64,000 bases of DNA. Origin: Tetracentron sinense. Lineage: Eukaryota > Streptophyta > Magnoliopsida > Trochodendrales > Trochodendraceae. Of this stretch, positions 35,340 through 46,900 are shown piece after piece; the stretch's first letter is position 1; every line of letters begins with the position of its first letter. The notes beneath the pieces are model-generated. The model had not been told where the DNA came from, ran no database searches, and worked only from the letters and a program-made list of their open reading frames with translations. Both the position numbers and the translations under genes were made by a program. The DNA is taken from assembly GCA_015143295.1 (NCBI GenBank), contig CM026570.1, forward strand, positions 20,095,250 through 20,159,249, read 5' to 3'.

Positions 35340-35680
35340 ATAACTCGAGCACTCGAGAATTCCATGGAATAATAACTGTTATTTTGAATCTCTGTGTTCT
35401 TTTTATCGAACAGATCATAATACTAAAGAATTTCAAGGAATCCCAGTTATTGTTTTGTGTAATTCTCAGCGTATCTTGTCTCTCAGAACCTGAAACCTTC
35501 CAAATATGGCTTCCTTACTTGCTTAATATGTTCTAAGTTTCTGTTTCTGTTTCTGTTCGGATTTTTTAGTCTCTTTTCTGTTTTAAATTTAGATTTTGGG
35601 TAGTTCCTAGCATGGAAGATCGGTTGATGCGAGTTTCTGTGTGTTTTTCTTGAAAATCTTCAAGTACTAGATAATATCAA
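35340..35680. repeat. leader-intron repeat, first unit(s)
   Basis: The sequence from TGTCTCTCAGAACCTGAAACC at 35477 recurs in variant form at 37352, 37566 and 37792. Each copy carries GAAACCTTCCAAATATG, TTAATATGTT, TTCTGTTT, TTTTAGG and GTAGTTCCTAGCAT-like words. The unit is about 215-225 bp. The first unit is separated from the others by inserted DNA. Confidence 0.7.
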
Positions 35681-35709
35681 GGACCCCCCCGGGAAAAAAG
35701 TACAATATC

Positions 35710-36473
35710 CATAGTTACCAAACACCTGTGTAGTACCCGTATAATACTTTATACTTTTTGGGGGGATGGCGTAGTGATGCGTGCCTTCTTGAAATATAAA
35801 GAAATAAATCAACATAATTAGAATCTGGTTCTCTTTGAGGGGAACCGAGACCTCCTTTGGGATTCTCTTTGAGGGAAATCCTTCCTCCAAACCTTGAAAC
35901 AAGGCAATTTCTTAGTCAATAGCTGCCCTCATTCTCATTAAACTCCATAATTAATACAATTGCAAGTAACTGTAAAAACCCACTAACTCCCCTCCATTCA
36001 CGTATCCACTATCGCATGAGACCTCATTACAATCAATGACTACACCCCTCTAAATCACAACTAACTAATCCCCTTAAAACTCTCCTAACTAATTACAAGG
36101 ACTACATAACACGTTTCCTATCTAATTACAATAAAGAACATAACAACGGCATACTTTTGTCGTGTTAAATATCCGTTTAATACGCAAATTACGTATTAAA
36201 CCCGTTAATACATGAATTACGGATTAAACGCATACAATACACATATTTTGCCATACTTTTACTGTGTTAAGATGCATATTTTGTATTAAATGATTGTTAT
36301 TAGTTAATATCATATTTTTATTTATAATTATTAATACCTTCCAAAAAACTCATATTTTTATTTATAATTATTAATTATTAATTTTAATTTTCCCATATTT
36401 TGGCTGTATAACACCTGTACTTCCCGAATTGATCATTACCGTATTATACCCGTACCTGTACTTGGTAACTATG
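35710..36473. mobile_element. small inverted-repeat element, unclassified
   Basis: The ends CATAGTTACCAA and TTGGTAACTATG are inverted copies, with further matching of GTACCCGTATAATAC-like words inside. The core is rich in GTATTAAACCCGTTAATAC-type words. Just outside, TAATATCAAGGACCCCC (35672) and TAATATCAAGGAACCCC (36477) form a near-perfect 17-bp direct repeat, which may be a target duplication or a duplicated flank. A relative lies at 47640-48283. The superfamily is unknown. Confidence 0.5.
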
Positions 36474-36659
36474 AATTAATATCAAGGAACCCCACCAACT
36501 CAATTAGTATTTTTTTATTTTGTTAAGATCCTTTGCAATAACAAAACAAAAGAACACAAACTAATCTATTTTTTATGTGATGATTTGGGACTCACATTTT
36601 CTGCATATGCCTGTTCGAGAAGTAAACGTCCATATGGGACTCACATTCTTTTGTCTCTT

Positions 36660-37340
36660 CCCCTAGAGTACTTAAGATCTCTATTTATGTAGTAACCCTT
36701 AGAAGGAAACCTAAATATCTCAAACTATAGTAAGATAAAACGAATTCTAACCTAATCTAAAATTATACTAAATCTAATTAAATCCCTAATTTATCCACTT
36801 TATAAATAGGATCGTAAAATTCTGCCTCAAAAGGATTTTGCTGTCAAGATTCATAATATTTGAGATTCTTCTCAAAACATAACCTTTGGAATCTTTGCAC
36901 AAGAGTAATGGTGCCTAATGCCATCAAGAAAAATGTGACCACTTTGAGAGAGTTTTCCTCCTAATAACTGCTTCAAGGGGGTTTTACTCAATCCTTTGGC
37001 CTTGGTACAGACTTACAGTACAATCCCTTATTAATTTATCAACTTAACCCACAATCTTCAGCTTGGGAAAGTGCTTTGTTACCAAATTTTAGGATCAAGC
37101 AAAATAACAAAATTAAAGGACAAAAACTAATACATTGTATTGATGATATGACCACTTCAAGGGTTTCTAACTTCCATGCATGCCTCTTTGAAGGGTAATA
37201 ACTCGCAATCTTTAGAAGGGAACCATATTTCTCAATCTCTAATGAAATAAAACAAATCTTAATGAAAGCTAATTTGACTTTCTATTTAATCTAACTAAAC
37301 CCTAATTTATCCACTTTCTAAATAGGGTCATAACAATTTC
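36660..37340. repeat. direct repeat pair (about 160 bp, 510 bp apart) in the leader intron
   Basis: 36660-36826 and 37190-37340 share CTTTAGAAGG(A/G)AAC, ATCTCAA, TCTAACTAAA-like and CCCTAATTTATCCACTTT(A/C)TAAATAGG words in the same order. This could be the remains of an inserted element with terminal repeats; I see no coding inside. Confidence 0.45.
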
Positions 37341-37930
37341 TCAAAACTTATTATCTCTAAGAAGCTGAAACTTTTCAAATACGATATTGTTATTATCTTA
37401 ATGTGTTTTCGAGTTTCTGTTTATGGTTTGTTTATTTTGAGATTATTCTTGGTTTAGTTTTAGGTTTTAGTTTGTTTCTAGAATCGAGATGGTTAATGTG
37501 TATCGAACAGATTATATCTTTTGAAGGAATTCAGTTAGTTTTTTTGGCCAAATCTCTAAGCATCCTGTCTGAGAAGATCAAACCTTCCAAATATGACATC
37601 TTTATTTCCTTAATGTGTTGAGAGTTTTTGTTTATGTTTTGTGTATGAGACTCTTTAAATTTTAGGTTTTAGGTAGTTCGTAGCATTGAAGATCAGTTGA
37701 TGTGGGTCTATGTACTTTTATTGAACAAAACCCTAATACTCGAGAATTTCGAAGAACCCAGTTAGAGTTATGTGTAATTCTCAATGCTTATTGTCTTGGA
37801 AGCTGAAACCTTGGCAATATGACATATATATTTCTTTAATATGTTTTGAGCTTCTGTTTATGTTTTCCTGATGAGACTCTTTCCTTTTTAATTTTAGGAT
37901 TCAGTTAGTTCCTAGCATTCAGCGTTTGGT
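37330..37930. repeat. leader-intron tandem array, later three units
   Basis: Units start near 37352, 37566 and 37792 (spacing 214 and 226) and are relatives of the unit at 35477. The array ends about 140 bp before the coding start. Confidence 0.7.
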
Positions 37931-38068
37931 TAATGTGAAGGGCAGGATGAGAGGCTTGCTTTAATTTGTTTTGTGAGAGATTTTTGGAAATTAATCATCT
38001 TACATGAGGTTTTAAGGTGAGGGTTCTGTTGAAATTGGTTTTTTTTTTTTTGGATAGTTGGCAGGAGT

Positions 38069-39029
38069 ATGGCCGATCGTAGTTCCGCCGTTGCACGACC
38101 CGTATGGATGAAACAGGCAGAAGAGGCAAAATTGAAGAGTGATGCTGAGAAAACCGCAACTGCGAAAGCTGCATTTGAGGCCACGTTCAAGGATGTAGGA
38201 AAAAATGTGGAAAGAGAACCTGCTTCTGATAGCGATGCAGAAGAAGCTGGGGATTTGGAAAATAAGCCTATTGGGCCTGTTGATCCTGCAAAATGTACGG
38301 CTGCTGGCGCTGGGATTGCCGGAGGTGCTGCATGTTCACCTTCATCCTTTGTTGTGGTAACAAAAGACTCTGATGGGCGGAAGATCCCAAATGGGGGTGC
38401 TCAACTTAAAGTAAAGATTTCTCCCGGAGTCGGTGTTGGAGGATCAGAACAGGAAGGGATGGTGAAGGATCAGGGTGACGGGACTTACACAGTTACTTAC
38501 GTTGTTCCGAAGAGAGGGAATTACATGGTGCATGTTGAGTGCAATGGGCAACCCATCATGGGCAGCGCATTTCCGGTGTTCTTCGGTGCAGGTACTACTG
38601 GAGGGTTACTGGGTATGCCCTCTACAGGTCCTTTTCCCAATCATGTCAACCAGACCATGCCCAATATGCCAAATTACTCAGGGTCCGTGTCGGGGGCATT
38701 TCCAGGATTACTTGGAATGATTCCGGGCATTCTTCCTGGTGCTTCAGGAGGGGCAATTTTGCCTGGCATTGGAGCATCATTTGGAGAAGTTTGTGGAGAG
38801 TACCTGAATGGACGGTGTGCTAAAACTGATTGTAAATTCAACCACCCACCTCACAATTTGCTGATGACTGCATTAGCTGCAACTTCTACCATGGGGACCC
38901 TAAGTCAGGTGCCCATGGCACCTTCTGCAGCTGCAATGGCTGCTGCTCAGGCAATTGTCGCTGCACAAGCGCTTCAAGCCCATGCTGCTCAGATGCAGGC
39001 ACAAGCCCAGTCTACGAGAGATTCATCTG
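38069..39029 (+). CDS. IRR: coding exon 1: filamin repeat and CCCH finger
   Basis: It encodes residues 1-320 plus the first base of codon 321. The filamin signature is GMVKDQGDGTYTVTYVVP followed by G-N-Y-x-V-H-V and G-Q-P-I-x-G-S-A-F-P-V, the usual end of such a repeat. The finger follows as GEVCGEYLNGRCAKTDCKFNH with PP after it. The donor is TCTG|GTTTGT at 39030. Read-through would add 20 unrelated residues and stop at 39091, so the splice is needed to reach the RRM. Confidence 0.93.
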
Positions 39030-40780
39030 GTTTGTCTTCTTCCTTAGCAACTGAAATTTATTTTAAATTATCCCTAAGGTTAATTATTTGAGGCTATTTT
39101 TCTCTTTTACTTGTTACTGAAAACAACGTTTAGTTGTCTTTTATTTCTTGAATTTTGTGATTTGATGCTTATTATACGGGAAGGAAAGCACTTACTTCAA
39201 GTGTGCGGATTCCCTTGTATTTGATACTATAAATATTCTTTGATCAACCGTAGTAAAGAGGGTAAGCCATCATATTATATGAGATTAGGCATAAGCTCAG
39301 TCTGCAAGAGATTCATCGGGTTGTTAAACCATGTGAACTTAGATGATTGCTGTTTTATAAACCTAGTAGGTGGGCAGATGCGTATGAATATATCTCGCTT
39401 TGATTGGTAGTTGGGTCCTCATTCTGATTCTTCATCTCTGGATTACCCTTTTCCTCAATACATGTTTATATAGATCTAATTGAAGTGCTAAAATCTTCAC
39501 CAAAATTGGAGGTGATTAGCACTGTCCCTATTTTAGAAATGACTTTAATAACACTTCAATGTAACTTGTCTCAAGGGCAAATTTAAGTCACCTTTCCCTT
39601 TTTTCTGAAAGAAAAACCAGAAACTACTAAACTGAAATTGGAAATAGAGGAGGAACGTTGAGGAGAAGAGAGAGGAGGGGAGGAGACACGGTTACGTCCC
39701 CGCAAGGTGGCAACTAACATACAATGTTATGAAACACAGAATAAAGGTGCAATGTCATCAGAACAACTGAGTTAATTAATTTTTTAATTTCCATCCAAGT
39801 TAAATGGGAAGGTCTATCTTTTGCTATCCCTATTCAGATTTGGAGAACATGATCTAGGGATTAGATTTATGAGTGAAAATGAATTCAGAAATCTGATGGT
39901 GCTCATCGCTTTCTTTTTAGAGATCATGGATGTTGATCAGATAGTACACCCCCATCTTCCCTCTCTATTTCTCTTGTTAGAAAAATTCTCGGAACATTTG
40001 GGGGTGACTTGAAGGGATGGTAGAGTCTGGGTCAAACGGATCCATATAGCTAAGGGACTCCAATTGATGCAATTTCAACTAAAGTGCGCCACCTTGTGCG
40101 TCTCTTGCATTTGCATTTTTCTTACATTACTTGGGATGTGTGGTAACTCGTACTGTCCCTTTTTGCTGGTATGAAAGAGAGTGGGTACCGTCTTTCTTCA
40201 GTTTTTCCAGCATGAAAGGCAGCGGCTACCAGCGTGAAATAGAGAAGGGGGTATCGGTGTGGAAGAGAGAAGGGGATACCGGTGTGAACAAGAGAAGCTC
40301 CTCCCCTCTCTTCTTTTTATGCTACGTGTTCCTACTCCTTTTTTAGTTTCTATTTAGTAGTTTTAAAAAGTTGGTAAAATGACTTAAATTGTTCTTGAGA
40401 CAAATGTGTGTGTAATATATATATGAGGAGTGCTAGCCCTGCATTCTGTCTACCTTTACTCTCACCCTCCACCAACCATCTGTCCATTTACAATGATTAA
40501 AGAGCTCTCTCACCAAAAAAATGGACAGGTGGTTGGTAGAGGGTGAGAGTATGGGTTGACTGAGAGTAGGGCTAGCATTCCTCTCTCTCTCTCTCTATAT
40601 ATAATTATACACACACACAGAGGTGAAAGCTAACCTCCCCACTGATTGTAGCCAATTAGTACTGTCCCCATTTTGGAGATGACTTATTTTCCCGTGGGAC
40701 AAGTGATTTTGAAGGGAAAATAAGTCATCTACAAAATGGGTACAATATGCTAATTGGCTCCAATTAGGGGGCAGTTAGCT

Positions 40781-40824
<44 letters not shown>

Positions 40825-40894
40825 GCTGGTTGCTGGTAGTCGATTGTCCCTAGTCAAAGCAGCCAGTTTTAGGCTAAGATGCCTAAACAAGTAG

Positions 40895-40943
<49 letters not shown>

Positions 40944-43900
40944 TTGGATTTCAAGGTGGTAGACTTCTCTGATGTAAGATATGTAACCTAGTTCCATTTA
41001 AGCAAAATTTAATTGGAAGCAGGGCCATGAAGATATGCCGATTTGGGACCACTATTGTCTTTTTTTTTTTTTAAATCTATGAAGAATCCTTTGGGAAGAG
41101 CCAGTAATGCTCCCCCCATGTAATAACTTAGAGAAATTTTGCCCTTTTATGGTCCTAATACTTACCATATAATCTATAATTTTACCCTCATCCTCTCTTA
41201 ATTTGTATCCTGTCCCAGATTTTGTCTCACCTCTTTTATTGAATATCTATCAATCAAGTGAGGGAAAAACACATTGAATGGTAGTGATGAGATTCACTCT
41301 TTGTTCTTCTGGTATAGGGTGTTGTGTTCTTGACACATGCGATCCAGTTGTAAAAGTCAAGTTGAAATTGTGTGGTCAACTCTGTCACTTCAACATTGAT
41401 TCTTAGTATAGTTCATATTAGTTTGATCGCTTGTGAATGTCCCCAAGATTAGGTACTGATAATTTTCCCAAGGTTAGTTTGTCTGACAAATCCTTGCTCA
41501 GTACTTGTCAGATTATATGTGATGTGCGACTAGCATTTGTTAAACATAGCTGTTTTATAATATAGTAGGACATTACAAAAATTTGGAACTTCTAAAAATC
41601 CTATTAATACTCTAAGGGAACGCTTGGCAAATCTTATCTATATGGTCCAATAACAAAGTTAGGAGAATAAGTCACCACTTTGTAGCATGAAGAGAAGTTA
41701 GATAATACTACGATCAACATCAGAGCCAAGGTTTCTTATAGTGAAATAAAGGGAAAACTCCTACAAGTTGCAAATCTAGCAACTAAAAACTAGTTTAAAG
41801 AACTAGATTTAAAAAATCTGTCAAGTATTGTTATTGGTGTTACATTTCATGATCCCCTTACACCCTTTATATAGACCTCTAAATCTACCATCGTAATAAT
41901 GACATACATTGTGTAGACACACAATTTTGCACGGTCCAAGGCCCTTTTAGCTCAAAGTACCGAAAAATGGACTTAATGAAGAAGATCCGAACTCCAAAAT
42001 AACTTGAGCTCAAACCATAGCGAAAACCCAATCTAAGCCCAAGTTTGAAAGAGGGAAGGGATTCATTTTTTCAAAAACTGTTTTGAGTTTTTGAGAGAAA
42101 ATTTAGTCCCACATCGCTTAGAAAAGAGAACTTCCATCTTTTTCACCTTTATAAAGGTCCCTCACCCCTCTTTCTCAAGGAACTCTTGAAAGACATAAAC
42201 TTTGCATCTACTTTGAAAACCCTAGAATCAGGAAATCTCTACACCCTTGGGAAAAAATCATAAACTCTTGAAGATCCAAAACCCCGGAGAAAACTCTAAT
42301 CCAGATTTTGAAGGAGCCACCTTGAAGGAGCCATGAAGTTCAGATCTTTTGTTGAAGTTATTTTCTTTTAGAGGGAGCCACCTTGAAGGAGCCATGGAGT
42401 TCAAATCTTTTGTTGAAGTTATTTTCTTTTAGGTACTTGGAGAGCGGGAATCCATTGGATAGTGATCATAAAGGTTTGCTACATTGTTATTCATTTACTT
42501 TGATTCTTCTTCTGCCCATCCAAGGTTCTTCTTCCTTTACTTTCCAAAAGTAGTCTAGGGTTCCCAAATGGTTGTGAAGAAGTGGAAACTCGGATGAAGG
42601 AAAGCGTGGGAAGAAGAAGTCTTCGATTTATTAATTTTGTTATTACCCTTTCCCATTTTGTAAGCGAAGTCTCTCTCGAATCGGTTGAAGAGAGAGCTGG
42701 CCTTCGCCGATTTAAGGAAAGAGGGCTCGCCGCTCAAGTAGAGAGAATCACCCTGAATTGGTCGCCAAGGGGTGCATTTCAATCTTAAAATAATAAAAAA
42801 GGGCAATAAAAAAAATTGCAAGTAGAATCACCTTGAATTGGTCGAGGAGGGGTGCATTCCAATCTCGAAATAATAAAAAAGGGCAATAAAAAAGAAGCAA
42901 GTAAAGAGAATCGCCCTGAATTGGTCGAGGACAGGTGTATTCCAATCTCGAAATTAAAGAAAAATAAAAAGAAGGTAAGTAGAGGGGGAATTGCTTCGAT
43001 TTGGTCGAGGATAGGCATTCTGATCTCGAAAAAATGAGTAATTAATTTTGCCCACCCTTCTTTAGATTAATTTATAAAAAAGGATATCAGAGAAAAATTA
43101 AAGGGCGACCATCATTTGACGGATGAGTTGGGGTGCTTCACACCTTTCCCAACTCATAACGGAACCCCAAAATCCCGAATTTTGGTTCTTGGACCAATAG
43201 GTTGATATTTGGTGATCAATATCACCTCAACTCTTTGATTGGTGGCGACTCTATAGAGTCGGGGAAGGTGTGAAGCACTCCAACTAATCCGTCGAATGAC
43301 GGTTGCCCTTTCTAATTTTTCTCCATTATCCTTTTTTATAAATTAATCTAAAGAAGGTTTACCAAAATTAATTACTCATAGCCCAGACATTCCCCAGACA
43401 TTCCGATCTCGAAAAGGCCTTTTATTAGATATAGAAAATAAGAGGCCTTTTAGACTCATTAGTTTAGTGGGTAGTGTTTACAAGGTCTTGATAAAAGTGT
43501 TAGTAGGCAGGCTAAGCATATTGACAAAATCTGCACCCTGTCTTAATCCCTAAAACCATGGGTGCACATGAGCTTAATGATTTTCAATGCATTAGTCTAA
43601 TGGGCAGCGTTTACAAGATCTTGGTAGAAGTGTTATCTGGTAGGTTAAAAAGGCTAATTGCATCTATTGTCTCGCCTCAATGAGGTGCTTTCGTTGAAGC
43701 GAGACAATCCTGGACAATCTTTTGGTAGCTAATGAGCACTTGAGGACTTTAGGCTGAGTGGTACAGTAGGGATTCTTTGTAAGTCGAACTTAGAAAAGGC
43801 CTACAATCACGTTAACTGAGAACTCTTAGATAACTTGACAAGTTGTTTGGGGTCAAATGGAGATATGGGATGAAAGGTTGCTATGAGTTGATTTCGTTTT

Positions 43901-46900
43901 TAGTTTTAGCAAAAGGCAATTTTTTTTATCCTTTCCTCTTCATAATACCATAGAGGCTTTGAGTCAGATGATTAGTAGGGCAGAAGAGGGCTTCCTTGAA
44001 GGCTTCTCGGTCGGTAGAGGAGTCATTAGGGTTCCCATTTACAATTTGTGGATGACACTCTTATTATGTGTGATGCATCGACTCAATAGATAGGGTATCT
44101 TAGATGTCTCCTTATATGTTTTGAGGTAGTCTTCAGTCTTGAAGTCGATCTCTAGAAAAGCGAAATGTTTGATATATGGGAAGTTTCTAATATCAAGGAG
44201 ATTGCAATGTCTTATGGTATAGGATTGGTTAATTTCCTTTTATATATCTTGGCATGACTTTGGGAGTATGCTATAAGACCAAATCTGCTTGGGATCCGGT
44301 GGTGGAGAGGGTCTCGAAAAGGTTAGTTGCTTGGAAGGCCCTTTATCTCTCAAGGGGGTAGGCTTACGTTAAAGATTACATTGGTGATTAAGCCCACCTA
44401 CTTCCTATCCTTGTTAACCATTCATGCGCCTAAGGTAGATTCCTTGGAATGATACAGAGGATTTTTTTTTTTGTGGAATGATCAGCAAGATTCAAGAAAA
44501 TATCATTTGGTGGAGTAGAAGGATGTGTGTTGTTCCGTGCTGGATGTGGCCTTGGAGTGAGATCTTTGTGTGATATGAACATGACAATATGACATTGTTA
44601 GGTACGTGGCTTGGAGATTTAGGGAGCAAGAGGGAGTGTATGTGGAGAAAAGTTATAGTGACTAAGTATGGGAAAGAGTTTGAGTGGAACCCAAAAGAAG
44701 TTAGGAGACCCCATGGGAAGGGTGTGTGGAAGGGTATTGTGAAAATTAGGGAGGGATTCGATAAACACATCAGGTTCAAGGTAGGCACAGGAGAGGAGAT
44801 CAAGTTTTAGGATGATCCTTGTCGTAGCCCTGCGTTGCTTAAGAATGATTCTCGAATTTGTGTGCTTTGGCATTAGATAAACACTGCAAGGTGGCCTTCA
44901 CTTATGAGCTTAGGAATGGTGAAGTTGTGTTGATCCAAAAGTTTAGGAGTTTAAATGATTGGGAATTGGAGAATAATATTAGAATTTTAAGACATATTTC
45001 CATGATTGTGTCAAAACCTAGTATTCGTGATGGGAGGATCTGGTTTAGGATGCTTGATTCACTTGGAAATCATTCTTCTTGTCTTATTGGGATAGTTATA
45101 GTTTTTCTTTTCCTTATAGAGTAGTGTGGAACCTAGGTATTCCATCTAAGGTCGCTTTCTTCTTGTGGTCTTTGGTTTTGGACAAAATTCTAACCTTGGA
45201 ATATTTAAAGAATAGGGCTTAGAGATTTGCTAATAGGTGATTCATGCGTATTGCTGAGGAATAAGTGGACTACTTGCTTATCCATTGTCCTCTTGTTAGT
45301 GGTTTATGGGGTGATTTCCTTTCTCGTTTGGGGGTGTCTAGGGTCTTCCCCTCTAACTTGCAGCTCGTAGTCTCCTGCTGAAAGAGTTGTCGACATCGTT
45401 CAGGGAGGGAATTGGAGGGCTCTCTTGGGACCCATTGTTGGGGAGTGTGGGAGGAGAGAAACAAGAGGGTGTTTGAGAACTGTGTGGCTCCCATGAAGTG
45501 GATTGCTGTGGTCATTACCAAGCTGTTGTTCGAATAGTGCTCTGATGATATAGATTTGGATGAGTTTGTCACCTTTTTTCCCTGGCTTGAATTGAGTTTA
45601 GCCCCTCTTTTTTTTTTTTCTTTCTTTGTTTGTTTGCCCCCCCCCCCTCTCTCTGATGTCATATCAGTGATTCTTTTTTGTTCATATTCCTTGTCATATA
45701 TATTGATCTTTTATTGATCAAAATAATAATGAGCCTTTTCTTTTAGTTTTTTTAAATAAATAAAAATTTCCCATTTGGTAATGTCAACTTTTTTTTAAGA
45801 AAAAGCTCTTCACTTTTAACAGGGGCATATGTTTTCATTTTTTTTAAATGGTGTAATTCCCTCGTATTCATGCCTTCCAACACCCATGCAACCAATATCG
45901 ATGCTTGTTTGGGGATTGTTAATATATAGCATTTTAGAGTAGCCAATTATGATGTTTAAATTTTTTTCTAACTATATATGTATATAATTTTTTTTTTAAA
46001 GTCAAATATTGTTTTTTACATTTAAAAATATTTTTTTGCAAAATATATAGCATTTCAGAGTGCACAATTAAGTTATATATACTTATTTTAAATTAATACA
46101 CTTACAAAAAATCATTATATAAAAAATAATAAAAATGGTTAGTACATAGATCTTGCAGATCATGCATAGGATTGACTCATTCCATTTTTTGAATCCTAAA
46201 TTGAAGGTATTTTTCAAATGGAGATTTTTGATTTTTCAAAAAAAGTGTTAGAAAATCATCGATCTCTAAAAAAGAAAATGGTATATTTTGAAATATTGAA
46301 GTTTTTTATATTTTCACAGAAAGTGTTAGAAAATCGCCGATCTCTAAAAAAAAAAGGGGTTAATCTATGGATTTCATATGAAATCAATAGATCTACTCGT
46401 GGAGTTGATTACAACATATTTTATGAATTTAAACTATTAAAATAGAAAAAATAAGAAATTTCTGCTTACCTTCAAAAATCGGGGAAAACCCTTTCAATTT
46501 GAATAAAACGTCACGATCTTCATTTTTGAACCTAAAATCGACAACGAAGTTGTTTTAGGCTTAGAAATTGAGTAGAGAAGATTTTGTTTTGGGGGAAAAA
46601 GGGTACTACGAGTGTTTTAAAACACCCAAATGAAGAACTCTCACAGTTTTTATTAGTATCAATCGATACTGCTACAATATCGATCGGTACACCAATTTGT
46701 TTTTCTAAAAAGGATATCGTATGATACCATAAGGTATCGGTTTTTATCGATCCGATACCTACAATACCTAGGACTCCTATTAATTTTCCGTACCAAAGAA
46801 TCAGTTAGTGAAAATCCCGCTATGAATCGGGTCGGTATGTCTAGTACGTCTCGATATTTTGAACCATGCATGCAACTCACATCCAATTTTTCCCATCTTT

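Noticed and set aside
38475-38823. Alternative frames inside exon 1
   Set aside because: They overlap the filamin and finger coding in other frames and lack any motif.
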